Assembly: GCA_033439685.1 (NCBI GenBank)
Contig: JAUEDM010000007.1
Location: 2,156,001-2,220,000 of the forward strand
Length of the DNA: 64,000 nucleotides
Direction of reading: 5' to 3'
Source of the DNA: Apodospora peruviana
Taxonomy: Eukaryota; Ascomycota; Sordariomycetes; Sordariales; Lasiosphaeriaceae
The translations under genes were made by a program, and so were the position numbers. A model generated the notes under the pieces. It made no database searches, had not been told where the DNA came from, and was given only the letters and a program-made list of their open reading frames with translations. This document shows positions 23,935-34,477 of this stretch, in pieces (within the stretch, counting starts at the first letter, position 1; each line of letters starts with the position of its first letter).

Positions 23935-26058
23935 ATGGCAACCTCTTTTTATGGCCACTATGAGCCCGACGGCCGTCGCCTGGGCTCCGATTTCGCCCTC
24001 ATCGGCAAATGGGCGCAAACCTTCTCGAGCCTCACCGAGCCTCCTCGAAAACATTCAAGTTCACTGTCCAAGCTATCCAAGCCTGACAAAGACACCCTTT
24101 TCTCGGCAACGCCGCAGTCCTTTTGCCTTAAGGACGGACCCAAAGGCACAGTCAAGCTCGAGACAATTCGAGAGGACCACGTCAGTGAGCATGCTCGCTG
24201 GAAGGCATTCTTCAAGAACATGGACCCCGACGTCGCTGCCCTGCTGGGCCATGACAACTTTCGCGCGTCGCATCTGAAACGACAAGAAATCGAACGCATC
24301 GCCACGGAGACCAAGTCCACCGGTGACGTGGCTGCTGCTGCCGAGGTCAAGAAGACCAAGCTCGCCGGTGCTGGCATCACCGCCGCCGAGGCGCGAGGTT
24401 ACGAACGCATCGACAACCACACTATCAAACCCAGCTGGACACTTGACGAACACTGGGATAAAGCTAAACGAGCAGCCTGGAAAATCAACGCTTCTGTGCC
24501 TTCGACCTCTTCCGGCACAAATACCACCAATGCCACTCTCGACAACATCAAAGACAAGAATGCCATCAAGATCAAGCTCATCAAGTTGTCTGACAATGGC
24601 GTCGCTGAGACTCGTCCGCAGAAGGTCCCTGCGGCTCAAACCACCCCACCAAATAAGTCCTCCCTCCCTCTGCGTGCTGCCTCCAGCCCCAGCCACGGAA
24701 GTGAGACCACGGCGAACTCTACGTCGTCCGGCAGCCCTCAGTCCTCCGAGACTGCGACCACTGCCTCATCAACCGAGTCCATTGCCAGTGTGATGAGTCC
24801 GCCTAGCGCTAGCTACGAAGGATTTCCCCAGAACAACACTGCAGCTACGGCTTACGCCAGTTACACCGGTCAAACCTTCGCGTCAAGCGTGCATGAAAAC
24901 GCCAATGCCGGTATTGGCGCTGCTCTCTACGCGTACCTGAATGGTTCCGTCGCAAGCACAGCCGCACCTTACGCCCATAACACCGGACATGGCATGTTTT
25001 TTGCCAACAACACTCTGAGCGTTCCGTATTCTGGGAACTATCCGCATGGCGCGCCAGGTAGCCTTCATCTAAACGCTCATGCCACGACATATGTCCCGTT
25101 TGGTGGCGTGAACTCGCATCTATTCACCACCGCTAACACCACAGTCAGCGGGTTCCCCCTGGCCAATGTCCAAGTGCACCCGGAAGTCGAGTGCTACGAT
25201 GTCCCCCACCCTGCCGACCCTGCCGAACTTGTTCCCTTGTACTGGACTACTAAGGACGGCAAGTCACGCTACTTACTCCACAAGATTCATGACCTTGTGC
25301 ATGAGGATATCAGAATGCAGCACACCCTAGCTACGGCTGCGTTCTCTTCTGGTCCAGTTCACATTTTCGTCGACCTGTCCAACATTATCATTGGCTTTTA
25401 CGACAGCATGAAAATGAGGCGCGGCATCCCGGTGCAGGCGCGCATAAAGCCGCCAGCTTTCTCGTTCGAGAACTTCGAGACAGTTCTAGCCCGTGGCCGC
25501 AAGGCCGAGAAGAAGGTTGTGGCTGGCTCTTTGGGCCAGGCGCACAACAAGAAGTGGCCCAGCTACATGACCGAGGCAAAGCGACTCAACTATGAGATGA
25601 ATATTTTGCAGCGCGTTGCGAAACCTGTGTCACCACTCCTTCATAAGCGCAGCAAGTATCGGGGTGCCAGTCGCGAAATCGACTCGGCTACCTCGGGTGC
25701 CGACACTTCGGGGGACGAAAATCGTGCTGGTCCCATGAAACAGGGCGAGCAAGGTGTCGACGAGCTGCTGCATCTGAAATTGTTGCAGAGTGCCTTTGAT
25801 CACCCGAATGGTGGCACCATTGTTCTCGCTACAGGAGATGCTGCCCACGCCGAATATTCTGATGGCTTCAAGAAGAATATTGAGCGCGTCCTCAACTTTG
25901 GATGGAACATTGAGCTGTATGGCTGGAGCCGCAACATCTCGCAGGCTTGGCGAGACCCTGCGTTCGCGAGGACATGGGGCGATCGGTTCCGAATCATTGA
26001 GCTCGATGATTTCTGCGAGGAGCTTTTCGATGTCACCATCGAGTCGCTGGTGCAGTGA
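23935..26058 (+). CDS. NYN-domain (PIN-like) putative ribonuclease
   Basis: Intronless frame of 707 residues. The start at 23935 has an excellent context (AAAAA before ATGG); 35 more in-frame residues upstream (from 23830) look like leader. The C-terminal third (about 475-700) is a NYN domain: VHIFVDLSNIIIGFYDS (Asp480), GVDELLHLKLLQSA (Asp609) and TIVLATGDAAHAEYSDGF (Asp635), the acidic residues expected of a metal-dependent PIN-like nuclease. It ends in FGWNIELYGWSRNISQAW. The N-terminal part has a conserved-looking charged block (about 1-190) and then a long Ser/Thr/Ala/Asn-rich, probably disordered stretch. NYN proteins of the MARF1/LKAP kind act in RNA decay or silencing, but substrate and process are unknown here. 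The gene sits inside a 137-bp inverted repeat pair 4.4 kb across. Confidence 0.85.
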   Translation: MATSFYGHYEPDGRRLGSDFALIGKWAQTFSSLTEPPRKHSSSLSKLSKPDKDTLFSATPQSFCLKDGPKGTVKLETIREDHVSEHARWKAFFKNMDPDVAALLGHDNFRASHLKRQEIERIATETKSTGDVAAAAEVKKTKLAGAGITAAEARGYERIDNHTIKPSWTLDEHWDKAKRAAWKINASVPSTSSGTNTTNATLDNIKDKNAIKIKLIKLSDNGVAETRPQKVPAAQTTPPNKSSLPLRAASSPSHGSETTANSTSSGSPQSSETATTASSTESIASVMSPPSASYEGFPQNNTAATAYASYTGQTFASSVHENANAGIGAALYAYLNGSVASTAAPYAHNTGHGMFFANNTLSVPYSGNYPHGAPGSLHLNAHATTYVPFGGVNSHLFTTANTTVSGFPLANVQVHPEVECYDVPHPADPAELVPLYWTTKDGKSRYLLHKIHDLVHEDIRMQHTLATAAFSSGPVHIFVDLSNIIIGFYDSMKMRRGIPVQARIKPPAFSFENFETVLARGRKAEKKVVAGSLGQAHNKKWPSYMTEAKRLNYEMNILQRVAKPVSPLLHKRSKYRGASREIDSATSGADTSGDENRAGPMKQGEQGVDELLHLKLLQSAFDHPNGGTIVLATGDAAHAEYSDGFKKNIERVLNFGWNIELYGWSRNISQAWRDPAFARTWGDRFRIIELDDFCEELFDVTIESLVQ

Positions 26059-27114
26059 TCATTTTTTGGCTACATTGTGTGTGTAATGCACGTCGCTCTG
26101 GAACCCCTTTTCGGCAGTTTTGCATCGCTGCACTGCTGTTTTTATCACTTGTCTCTCCAGAAGACTTGCTGTGCGACCTCATTTTCATTTTTCTTTTTGC
26201 GACGTTCGAGCGAACATTATATGAGGATCCGTGCAGCTCTTTTGCTACACGAGAAGTTCTCGTTGGCCGTCACGCAGTATATCATGGTTCGTTTTTGACC
26301 GAGTCTTGCAATCATCTTCGAGATCTGATACTGATCTCCTATCTTTCAGCATTTACAGCGCCAACACAACGGCAATCACGTTCATATACCACATGGGCCA
26401 TTTGATCACAACAAAATACGTCCAAGCACCACTTGAAATCTCTCCACGCGGCGAGTACGACGCGATATACCAACACTTGCTTTTACTCGGTTCTGCTTTT
26501 CTTAATTCTGTTTTCGGTCTCAACAACCTCTGGGACGGCTTAATTAAACCTACAATTACGATTCTTACGATGAGAATCACACGGTATACGATCATGATTC
26601 ATAACATGACTTTTTCAGACGGAAAACAGCGCATCGACTGGTCGGCATGGCTGGCATAAGCATCGAGTCGATTGGCTTGGGCTCCCCCAAGCGCAGAGCT
26701 GATTATCATCCTTCTCCTTCTCACGGTAGATTTTACTAGTCGTTTCTATCACTTCCTTGTCATTTCCCCGGTCTTGTCTGATTCTCATTATATCGGACTG
26801 GATGGCTTGATGTCATTAGCATGGGCATGGCATGGCGTGGCGTGGCACGGTGCTGCATAACGAAGCATGGTTATCGCAGGATGATACCCGTTCGCAAGCA
26901 TTCTGTTTTATGTTTTGCATGCATTCTTCTTTGGTCTTGTCATTCTGGGCCGCATCGGCGTGCCATTTGGTCATTTGGTGGTCAAGGCGGTGGCGTTGGA
27001 AGGGGTTTCACCGGTTCCTTTGGGTCATTGAAGGACGAGGGAGACAAAACTGGGGCGGTCATTCTCCATTAACACTTGCATCGCCAAGAGAGAGCAAAGA
27101 AAGCAGCGCGCTGC

Positions 27115-27138
27115 ATGGATATGGATATGGATATGGAT
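27115..27138. repeat. ATGGAT hexanucleotide tandem repeat
   Basis: Four perfect ATGGAT units in tandem, with a decayed fifth unit (ATGAAT) after them. Intergenic microsatellite with no evident function. Confidence 0.85.
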
Positions 27139-27699
27139 ATGAATCATGAATGATAAACGTTGAGGAGGATTGGCCGCTAGCAAGCAAGCGAAAGCATTTG
27201 TCTATTGGGCATTGGCGATTACTGGTATACCTCTTTTTTATTCTTTCCTGTTTCTTTCCTTATCTGAAACTGTAGATGGCATTAATTTTTCTTCTGGCTT
27301 GTCTTTATCATCGAGGTTAAGGAAGCGCTCAGATAGCGGATAGTATAGCGGATGAGGTAGCTTTGGTAATTCAACTCAAACTTGATATATCATGGGGCTT
27401 CAGTTATTCTTTATATGGTTACGTCGGTATCTATCTGTGCGTTCACAACAGAATAGAAGATGCGGTGTTTTCACTTTGGGAGAGGGTAGTTGAGTTTCGA
27501 TCGAGCATACGAAGCATTACGTCTATACTGCAATTTAAGAATATGTTTCCTTGCCTTCCATGTTGTTCCCTTGCATAGTACTGGGTTGCGAGTTCTTTGA
27601 TGCTTTAAGTCGGCTATAATTTAATGGTTTCTAGCCTGGGGCAATGAATCCGTTGGAAATAATCTATGGAGTGCTCCTGGGTGCAAGCAAAACCAGAGT

Positions 27700-27836
27700 A
27701 TGTGCGGGGCGGGGATGAAGGAGATGCGCGCCCAAAGTCGAACCATAATACTGGTAATGTGCTTTGTTGCCAAAAAGACGGCAGAAATAGCAGTACAGCA
27801 GAGAAAGATCAGGGCGTAGTCGCGGACTGCAAAAAG
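27700..27836 (-). repeat. Right arm of the 137-bp imperfect inverted repeat
   Basis: Reverse-complement partner of 23446-23582. The CTTTTTGCAG ends face outward and the CGCACAT ends face inward, as in terminal inverted repeats. No target-site duplication is visible next to the outer ends, and the enclosed 4.1 kb shows no transposase. Confidence 0.88.
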
Positions 27837-28155
27837 AGTTTGGAGCCAACTTCTTGACTCGATTTTTTTTCTTCCGATTTTTCAAAGACACAGAGTTGGC
27901 TCCGATGTCTCTTGTTTCCTCCTGTCGCTTTCTTTCTTGACAAGTGAGATCTGCTCCCGCGAATACAGTGCAACACTGAGGTAGCGTCAAGACTAAACGT
28001 AATATCTTGAGGACCCGTCTCTCTATTCGTGTATTCATCCAAGTTGTCTATCTATTTGACGTAAATGCTCTAAAATATCTATCAACGTGGTTACCTCCCC
28101 AATGCTATGCGACGGGACCGCTATGCAAAACCTTCTATACACCATCAGAAAATAG

Positions 28156-29271
28156 TTACAAAACCGCCTCAGACGACTTCCCATCAACCGGCACACGTCT
28201 CCTACCAACCCCCGTCATCTCAGCCATGATCCACTCATACACAGCCCACTGCACAGCATTCACGATAAACGCCCGAACACTACACACACCCAATCCACGA
28301 AAAAATGGCCTCAAGCTATTTCCTGACTGTCGGTATGTCTGTTGCGCAGTCTTCCACGCACCAGGTACTTTTCTTCCTCCCCTTTGTTGTTGTTGTTGTT
28401 GTGTCACACCGTTTTCGGGGAGTAGTATCTGCGTTTGTACTCTGGTCTTGATGACATCCAAAGGAAAAATACTCGCCCAGGTGACGATCCCCGCCAGGCC
28501 TCCACACAGCAAGACATTACTTCCCTTGGAGTCTGTAGAGAAGTATCGCGAGGAGAACTCATAACTCCAGAAATAGAAACCATAGCCGATAGAGTCGCGT
28601 AACGCGGTTACCGTGCCGCCGAAGTAGAGGCCTCGCAGGCCTTCAATTCTGAGAACGTGTTTTGTGATTGCCCATGAACTGGATGATGATGATTGGGAGA
28701 GGAGCTGGGCGCGGCATTTTATTAATTCGGTTGGGGTTGAAACGACGAAGGTTGCTAGGCCGCCTACGCAGCCTGCTAGGAAGGTTGTCCAGAGATTTGA
28801 GCCATTTCCGGACCCCGTAGAATTTGTTGGGGGTGATTGAAGAGAGAGAGAGTTGTTGAGGAAGGCTTCGGTGCGGTTGTAGGATACGAAGAGGAGGGCG
28901 TTGAGAGCGCCGTAGCCCAGGACTGGGGCGGCGGTGCCTGTTATCCATGTTGATGGGCGGATGTAGGTTCTCAGTCCACTCAGTCCAGCCTGTCCAGGGG
29001 TGGTAGTAAGTTTGGGAGAGGTCGTTGTCGTTGTCGTTGTTGTTGGGAGGAGGGGGGAGTTGGATGAGGGTGATGCAGAGCTGGGGCTTGAGTTCAGACG
29101 GGAGGCAGAAGACGATGTTCTGCTGCTCAGGGAACTTGTTGGACTGGATGAGGAACTTGAAGGGGAGGAGAGGATGCCGGCCTGCATTCTGACCTTGAGC
29201 ACATCGAGGGGGTTGCCGATAATGATGCCCACTGCGCCGGAGATGTACCCGGCCCAAAAGTCTGCTGACAT
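28156..29271 (-). CDS. Mitochondrial carrier family (SLC25) transporter
   Basis: Intronless, 371 residues. Three carrier repeats are visible through their PX[DE]XX[KR] signatures: PLDVLKVRMQ (from residue 21), PTELIKCRAQ and PLDVIKTRVQ, each after a glycine-rich helix such as GYISGAVGIIIGN or LAGCVGGLATFVVS. Such proteins sit in the inner mitochondrial membrane with six helices and exchange metabolites. The opening MSADFWAGYISGAVG resembles the SLC25A45/47/48 and carnitine/amino-acid carrier-like group; the substrate cannot be assigned. Oddities: a Ser/Thr-rich insertion (about 34-95) between helices 1 and 2 with runs of Ser and Thr, and a six-Gln run near the third repeat. Carrier length is usually about 300, so these insertions explain the extra residues. 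Confidence 0.9.
   Translation of the reverse strand: MSADFWAGYISGAVGIIIGNPLDVLKVRMQAGILSSPSSSSSSPTSSLSSRTSSSASRLNSSPSSASPSSNSPLLPTTTTTTTTSPKLTTTPGQAGLSGLRTYIRPSTWITGTAAPVLGYGALNALLFVSYNRTEAFLNNSLSLQSPPTNSTGSGNGSNLWTTFLAGCVGGLATFVVSTPTELIKCRAQLLSQSSSSSSWAITKHVLRIEGLRGLYFGGTVTALRDSIGYGFYFWSYEFSSRYFSTDSKGSNVLLCGGLAGIVTWASIFPLDVIKTRVQTQILLPENGVTQQQQQQRGGRKVPGAWKTAQQTYRQSGNSLRPFFRGLGVCSVRAFIVNAVQWAVYEWIMAEMTGVGRRRVPVDGKSSEAVL
28384..28402 (-). repeat. CAA triplet run in the carrier gene
   Basis: TTG repeats on the plus strand (CAA on the coding strand) encode the polyglutamine run in the matrix loop before the last carrier helices. Likely length-variable between strains. Confidence 0.75.
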
Positions 29272-29664
29272 CTTTGTGGTCTTCCCGTTTGGAGTTGGTG
29301 ATGGTGTTTGCTCGTCTTCCGTTCAGCCGAGGTGCCCTGCTTGGGGTGAGGGTCTCGAGATCGTGCCGTTCGCGCTTCAATGATTTGCCCTTGTTTGAAA
29401 AAGGTTGAGAAAGAAATGACTCTTGTCAGCGTAGGGCTGTTAGGTTTATTGCCAACTTGAATGCTCTGCTATCGTGCAATTGCGGGGATGTTTGATCAAG
29501 CTTTGTGGTGGGTGCGGGGCGATGGAGCTGTGTGGATTATCAACATGCGGGTGGTTTATTGCTTGGCAATATCACGGGTCCGGAATGCAACCGCTTCGAC
29601 ACCAAGGGCAACGGATCACGATCATGATCACCACACACAACAAGCACGAATAATTCTTCCTCAC

Positions 29665-29685
29665 ATCTTGAGCCAAGCTCAAGAT
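29665..29685. repeat. Perfect short inverted repeat
   Basis: Arms ATCTTGAGC and GCTCAAGAT are separated by CAA. It could be a dimer-binding operator or form a small hairpin. It lies about 400 bp upstream of the carrier start codon. Confidence 0.6.
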
Positions 29686-31341
29686 CGCAATGAAGAAAAA
29701 GTTTGCAACTCAATGCTCCCTAGTAAAAGATCAAGTGTAATATTAACCCAGATTAATCACGATCAAAAGCAAGAAACAAACCTGACCCTCTCGATGAGGA
29801 TCAATAAAAAAAGGAATATCGTTGGTCGATTGGTGACCCATAATTGAGTTGACGTCGCGAGGTGCCCTAGTGAGGATCCCGCACCGCTAGTCAGCCCGGC
29901 GTGATTAAAAACGGTACCTGCCTGTTACCTGGGGTGCAATGGTAACAAGAGCAGCCCTATCCCCTCGCCACTGAGCCCTGGTCAGGCAGACTCCCCCCTT
30001 TCGGGATGAGGGCCGAGATCTTCGGTGACACAGGACAGCTTGGTGGATCGCTCCCTAGCCATTGTGAGAGCTTCCACCTTCGAAGCCAGACCCCCGCGGG
30101 TGCGTCCAGACGACGAGTACAGGAACCAGACGCCGAAGCGACTATAAATGATTTGTGTATCACTCTTCTAATTGTGAGGTGCACCCTTGCTCGCATGGTT
30201 GCCGGATGTGAGGGTCGGATTGGCGTGATGGTTTGGCAAAGAGAGACGAAGAAGGTTGATGAGGAAAGGAAAAATCGGAAAGGGTGACAGGTTTTGGGGA
30301 GCGAATCGAGGTTTATATAGACGAATGGGGACCCGCTTTTTTGGGAGTCACCGCCTTGTTTGATGGAAGCTTCAAGAAGTGGAGGCAGTGGCAGAATGTG
30401 GAGTGAAGGAGGGAGTGAGGGAGAGGGTGAGGGCGAGTTGGGATAAAATTCTGAAGTGAATCTGAGCTGGCGTGGTGGTTGTGTGGTGTGCGGCTGTCGA
30501 GGCGCGCAGACCACCATTGGGAATGGCTGCGCGTCCGCTTTCATTGGCAGAGACCCACCATAGTGAAGTAAAACGGGACGAGTGGTAAAATGTGGATAAA
30601 GTGCTACTATGTTTCCATGTTCAATCCTTCTGCCATGACATTCTAGATTTCCAGTTCGTTGGAGCAGGAAGTCGTGGAAACCGTGAAGGCGAACCCTGTA
30701 ATGTGATTGTTGTCCGGTAACATCAGATTCCTTATAAAGCCGAGTTGGATCATGGTAAAGCTTCGTGCATCTATAAACTTTATATCTCGCTTATTAGTAC
30801 CGGAAAATCTGTGCTTGAAATACACACAAGTTGAGCACCGCCTGGCCACATCAGTCCAAGACCAGAGGCTCTGATATCAGTAACATGCAGTGAGCATCGC
30901 CACCACCACCACCAAGGATATGACGGCCCTGATGACTGAAATATTAACGGCGAGAATTCCCACTTGCTGTGGTATCGATATCTGACCCCAGGAATCAAAC
31001 AGCCTCGGACACACCAGTCTACATCGAAATCAACTGCAATGTCGCAACCTGTTCCCAACAAATACCTGGCAAGCTAATAGTCTGTTTTTGAATATTACTA
31101 CAGAAGTGTCATCGTATATTCTGTGAGTTATTTTAACCCATTCTCAACACGAGTTTCTGCAATATGCCAAAGACTTGAGTTTGTTTGACGTTGAGAAGTG
31201 TGGGACCGGGAGCATTTATTGTAGCGACTTACACGAATTAGGTAAGGTACCTAGTAATCCGACGTTGGGGCAAAATTCTTGGCGCAGATCATCTGACACC
31301 GTGAAAGGGCAAGCGCGTCTCCCCCACCACTCTCCATCTCC

Positions 31342-31347
31342 ACGCGT
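31342..31347. promoter_or_regulatory. ACGCGT box upstream of rad54
   Basis: ACGCGT is the MluI cell-cycle box bound by MBF-type factors that drive G1/S transcription of DNA replication and repair genes in yeasts. It lies about 115 bp before the rad54 start. A single hexamer can occur by chance. Confidence 0.35.
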
Positions 31348-31458
31348 CGCCAGAAGTCAACATTGGACCTCATCGGGAGGCACACGACAACAGTTCGACA
31401 CCGTGGTGCTGCAGCTTGAAAAGTTTGATCGACTGTCGAGTGAAGGCATCTGGGAATT

Positions 31459-33933
31459 ATGTACGTATACCTTTGTTGGAATAGAAGGCTCAACTGACCA
31501 TCATTGGCATTCAGGACGCTTTCCGGTGTAGTCGGGACACCAAGGCCCGACAAGGAGAACGCGCCGCCGCGCAGCAAATTTCCAACGCCTCAGTCTCTCG
31601 ATAAGCTGGTCAAACCATTCAGATGTCCAGGGTCTGCGACACGCACGGTTGCCACGGATAAGCCTGCTCGCAAGCGCAGAAAGGTCGACTACAAGGGCGC
31701 AGATGGCGATGCCGACGCCGACAAGCCCTACACCAATGCTGACCGTTTGGCCCTGGCAAACCGCGACGCCAACAAATTTCCCGTATTCCAGCCCAAAGAC
31801 AAGGGCACGGTGTTTCGGAAGGCCTTCTCTGTCCCCTTCATAAACAAAGACACTGCCGCATATAATCCTAACCGCCCACCTCCAACACTAGGTCTCCGGC
31901 AGGGTGCTGTATTCATTGCCAAGCCGCTGCATGACCCGTGTGACGAATTTGCCATTGTTCTCTACGATCCAACCGTGGACGATAAACCGAAAGAGCCGCC
32001 AAAAATCGAGGAGAAGAAGAAGAAGGATGCAGAGGCCGACGCTAATATTGACGCGCCTTTAGTCCACAAGAGTCTTGCCGAGATTCTAGGCATCAAGAAA
32101 AAGGTCGAAGGAGAGCACCCCCGGGTCCCGGTTGTCATCGACCCCAAACTTGCCAAGGTCCTTCGACCACATCAGATTGAAGGCGTCAAATTCATGTACA
32201 GATGCGTCACTGGCATGATCGACGAGAAGGCAAATGGGTGCATCATGGCTGATGAAATGGGTCTCGGCAAGACCCTGCAGTGCATCACTCTGCTCTGGAC
32301 GCTCCTGAAGCAATCGCCGGATGCTGGAAAGAGTACGATTCAGAAAGCCATTGTTGCGTGTCCCTCGAGCTTGGTGAGGAACTGGGCAAACGAGCTGGTA
32401 AAGTGGCTAGGAGCAGACGCTGTCACGCCTTTCGCCATTGACGGCAAGGCTTCAAAAGAAGAGCTGACGCGTCAGCTTCGGCAATGGGCCATCGCTAGCG
32501 GTCGTGCTGTGACGCGACCTGTTATCATTGTCTCTTACGAGACCCTCCGCCTCAACGTCGAAGAGCTTAAGAACACTCAGATCGGACTGATGCTGTGCGA
32601 CGAGGGTCATCGTCTCAAGAACGGAGACAGTCAGACGTTCAACGCCTTGAACAACCTCAATGTGTCGAGGCGCGTCATCCTGTCTGGCACCCCAATTCAG
32701 AATGATTTATCGGAATACTTTGCCCTCATCAGCTTCGCCAACCCGGATCTGCTCGGTACTCGCCTGGAATTCCGCAAGCGATTCGAGATCCCAATTCTCC
32801 GTGGCCGAGATGCGGATGCCTCCGAGAAGGATCGAGAACGTGGCGACGAGTGTCTCCGCGAGCTCCTTACCATTGTCAACAAGTTCATCATCAGACGCAC
32901 AAACGACATTTTGTCCAAGTACCTTCCAGTCAAGTACGAACACGTCGTGTTCTGCAACCTGGCACCCTTCCAGCTGGATCTATACAACTATTTCATCACC
33001 TCCCCCGCCATCCAAGCCCTTCTCCGTGGCAAGGGCTCTCAGCCGCTCAAAGCCATCGGTATCCTCAAGAAACTCTGCAATCACCCCGATCTGCTCGATC
33101 TCGCGGCGGACCTGCCAGGGTCCGAGGACTGCTTCCCCGAGGACTACGTGCCCAAAGAATCCCGAGGCCGTGATCGCGACATCAAGCCGTGGTACAGCGG
33201 CAAAATGCAGGTCCTCGACCGCATGTTGGCCCGCATCCGCGCCGACACCAACGACAAGATCGTGCTCATCAGCAACTACACCTCCACGCTCGACCTGTTC
33301 GAGCGTCTCTGCCGCAACCGCCAGTACGGCTGCCTGCGCCTCGACGGCACGATGAACGTCAACAAGCGCCAGAAGCTGGTCGACAAGTTCAACGACCCCG
33401 ACGGCGAAGAGTTTGTCTTTTTGCTCTCCAGCAAGGCTGGTGGCTGCGGTCTAAATCTGATCGGCGCCAACCGGCTCGTGCTTTTCGATCCGGACTGGAA
33501 CCCGGCGGCCGACCAGCAGGCGCTCGCGCGCGTCTGGCGTGACGGCCAGAAGAAGGACTGTTTTGTTTATCGGTTCATCGCGACGGGGACCATTGAAGAA
33601 AAGATTTTCCAAAGGCAGAGCCACAAGCAATCTCTGAGTTCGTGCGTCGTCGATTCGGCCGAGGATGTTGAGCGCCATTTTAGCTTGGACAGCTTGAGGG
33701 AACTGTTCCAGTACCGTGGTGATACGCGAAGCGATACGCACGACACGTTCAAGTGTAAGCGTTGCCGGCCTGATGGGAGGCAGCATATCAAGGCGCAGGC
33801 GATGCTTTATGGAGACACGAGCACGTGGAACCATTTTGTTAATGAGGGGCTGAAGCCGATCCAGGATCATTTGCTGAGGCAGGAGTGTGGCCAGCCTGAG
33901 GTGAGCGCGGTGTTTCAGTACATTTCGCACTGA
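31459..33933 (+). CDS. rad54: Rad54 Swi2/Snf2 recombination-repair translocase
   Basis: Predicted 806-residue DNA-dependent ATPase that works with Rad51 in homologous recombination (Neurospora mus-25 counterpart). Exons: 31459-31460 and 31515-33933. Motifs: DEMGLGKT (Lys253), DEGH (363-366), SGTPIQND, and AGGCGLNLIGANRLVLFDPDWNPAADQ in two pieces, ending with ARVWRDGQKK. The N-terminus GVVGTPRPDKENAPPRSKFP and RKRRK region also fit the family. The coding frame is open from the acceptor at 31514, but its first Met otherwise occurs only about residue 230, inside the helicase core. Removing a 54-nt intron (GTACGT donor at 31461, CTGAC branch, CAG acceptor) joins AT to G and makes ATG with A at -3. 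An in-frame TGA at 31441-31443 rules out a longer start in that exon. An additional upstream exon cannot be excluded without transcripts. Confidence 0.92.
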
Positions 33934-34477
33934 GACACCAGCTCTAGACTCCAGCTGTCTTTTCGATGGATGGGCTACGTGTCTATCTGTGTTGTTGATG
34001 TCTACCTAGGTAGACTGCCAGTGTATGCGGACATCTTGCTGGGGATAGAGTAGATAGACATATATGTTAGAGAGCGTGTGGTAGCATAGCTTTTGTGCAT
34101 CAATTTTGGCGGCTGGTGGGAGTTCAATGGTGGTCATTAATGGGCGGTTGAGGAGTTTGTTCGTATGGCTATGATTTTCGGCATTGCGGACGGGAGAGAA
34201 CAAATGGGGTCGGAATATATTTTGCTAAATGAGTTGCTGGTCAGGTTGACAGAAACGAAACGATTAGAAACAGATATAAACTAGGCAGGCACCGCAGTTG
34301 AGACGAAGTCATGCTTATGTTAATGTGAGGTGCTGTTCCTCGGCGATAACGATCATATTCTCCTATCAAGATGCTGTCCACAGATGACGTATCATTACAT
34401 GTATGTCATAAATATATGTATATTCATATCTCAATCCGTCAAATATGCCCTGCCATTCTGTCTAACTCACAATGTTG
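33934..34477. other. Intergenic region between convergent rad54 and UGGT genes
   Basis: Shared 3' regions of two convergent genes. It contains a CTACCTAGGTAG palindrome at 34003-34014 and AT-rich stretches near 34390-34430 that suit polyadenylation. No gene seen. Confidence 0.5.

Larger units (their letters stand above)
26059..28155. other. Intergenic region between convergent NYN and carrier genes
   Basis: 2.1 kb with no supported gene. It includes a TGGCA/TGGCG-rich patch near 26822-26848, an ATGGAT tandem repeat (27115-27138), and the right arm of the inverted repeat (27700-27836). The small frames here lack family features. Confidence 0.5.
29272..31458. promoter_or_regulatory. Divergent intergenic region, carrier / rad54
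   Basis: 2.2 kb with no supported gene, lying between the carrier (minus) and rad54 (plus) and holding both promoters. It contains a perfect 9-bp palindrome with 3-nt spacer (29665-29685), a GATCATGATC palindrome near 29622, a CCACCA run at about 30900-30915, a GGTACCTAG element at 31246, and an ACGCGT box at 31342. The minus frame at 29957-30544 is low-complexity and has no family match that I recognise. Confidence 0.45.

Noticed and set aside
23446..27836. Complete TIR transposon
   Set aside because: No transposase and no visible target-site duplication at the outer ends; kept only as a hypothesis.
27664..28042. Protein on the minus strand similar to the frame at 23508-23876
   Set aside because: The similarity is only the inverted DNA repeat read in the same phase; neither frame has a convincing start or domain.
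28643..29380. 245-residue minus-strand frame overlapping the carrier
   Set aside because: It is an out-of-frame shadow of the carrier gene and has no family features.
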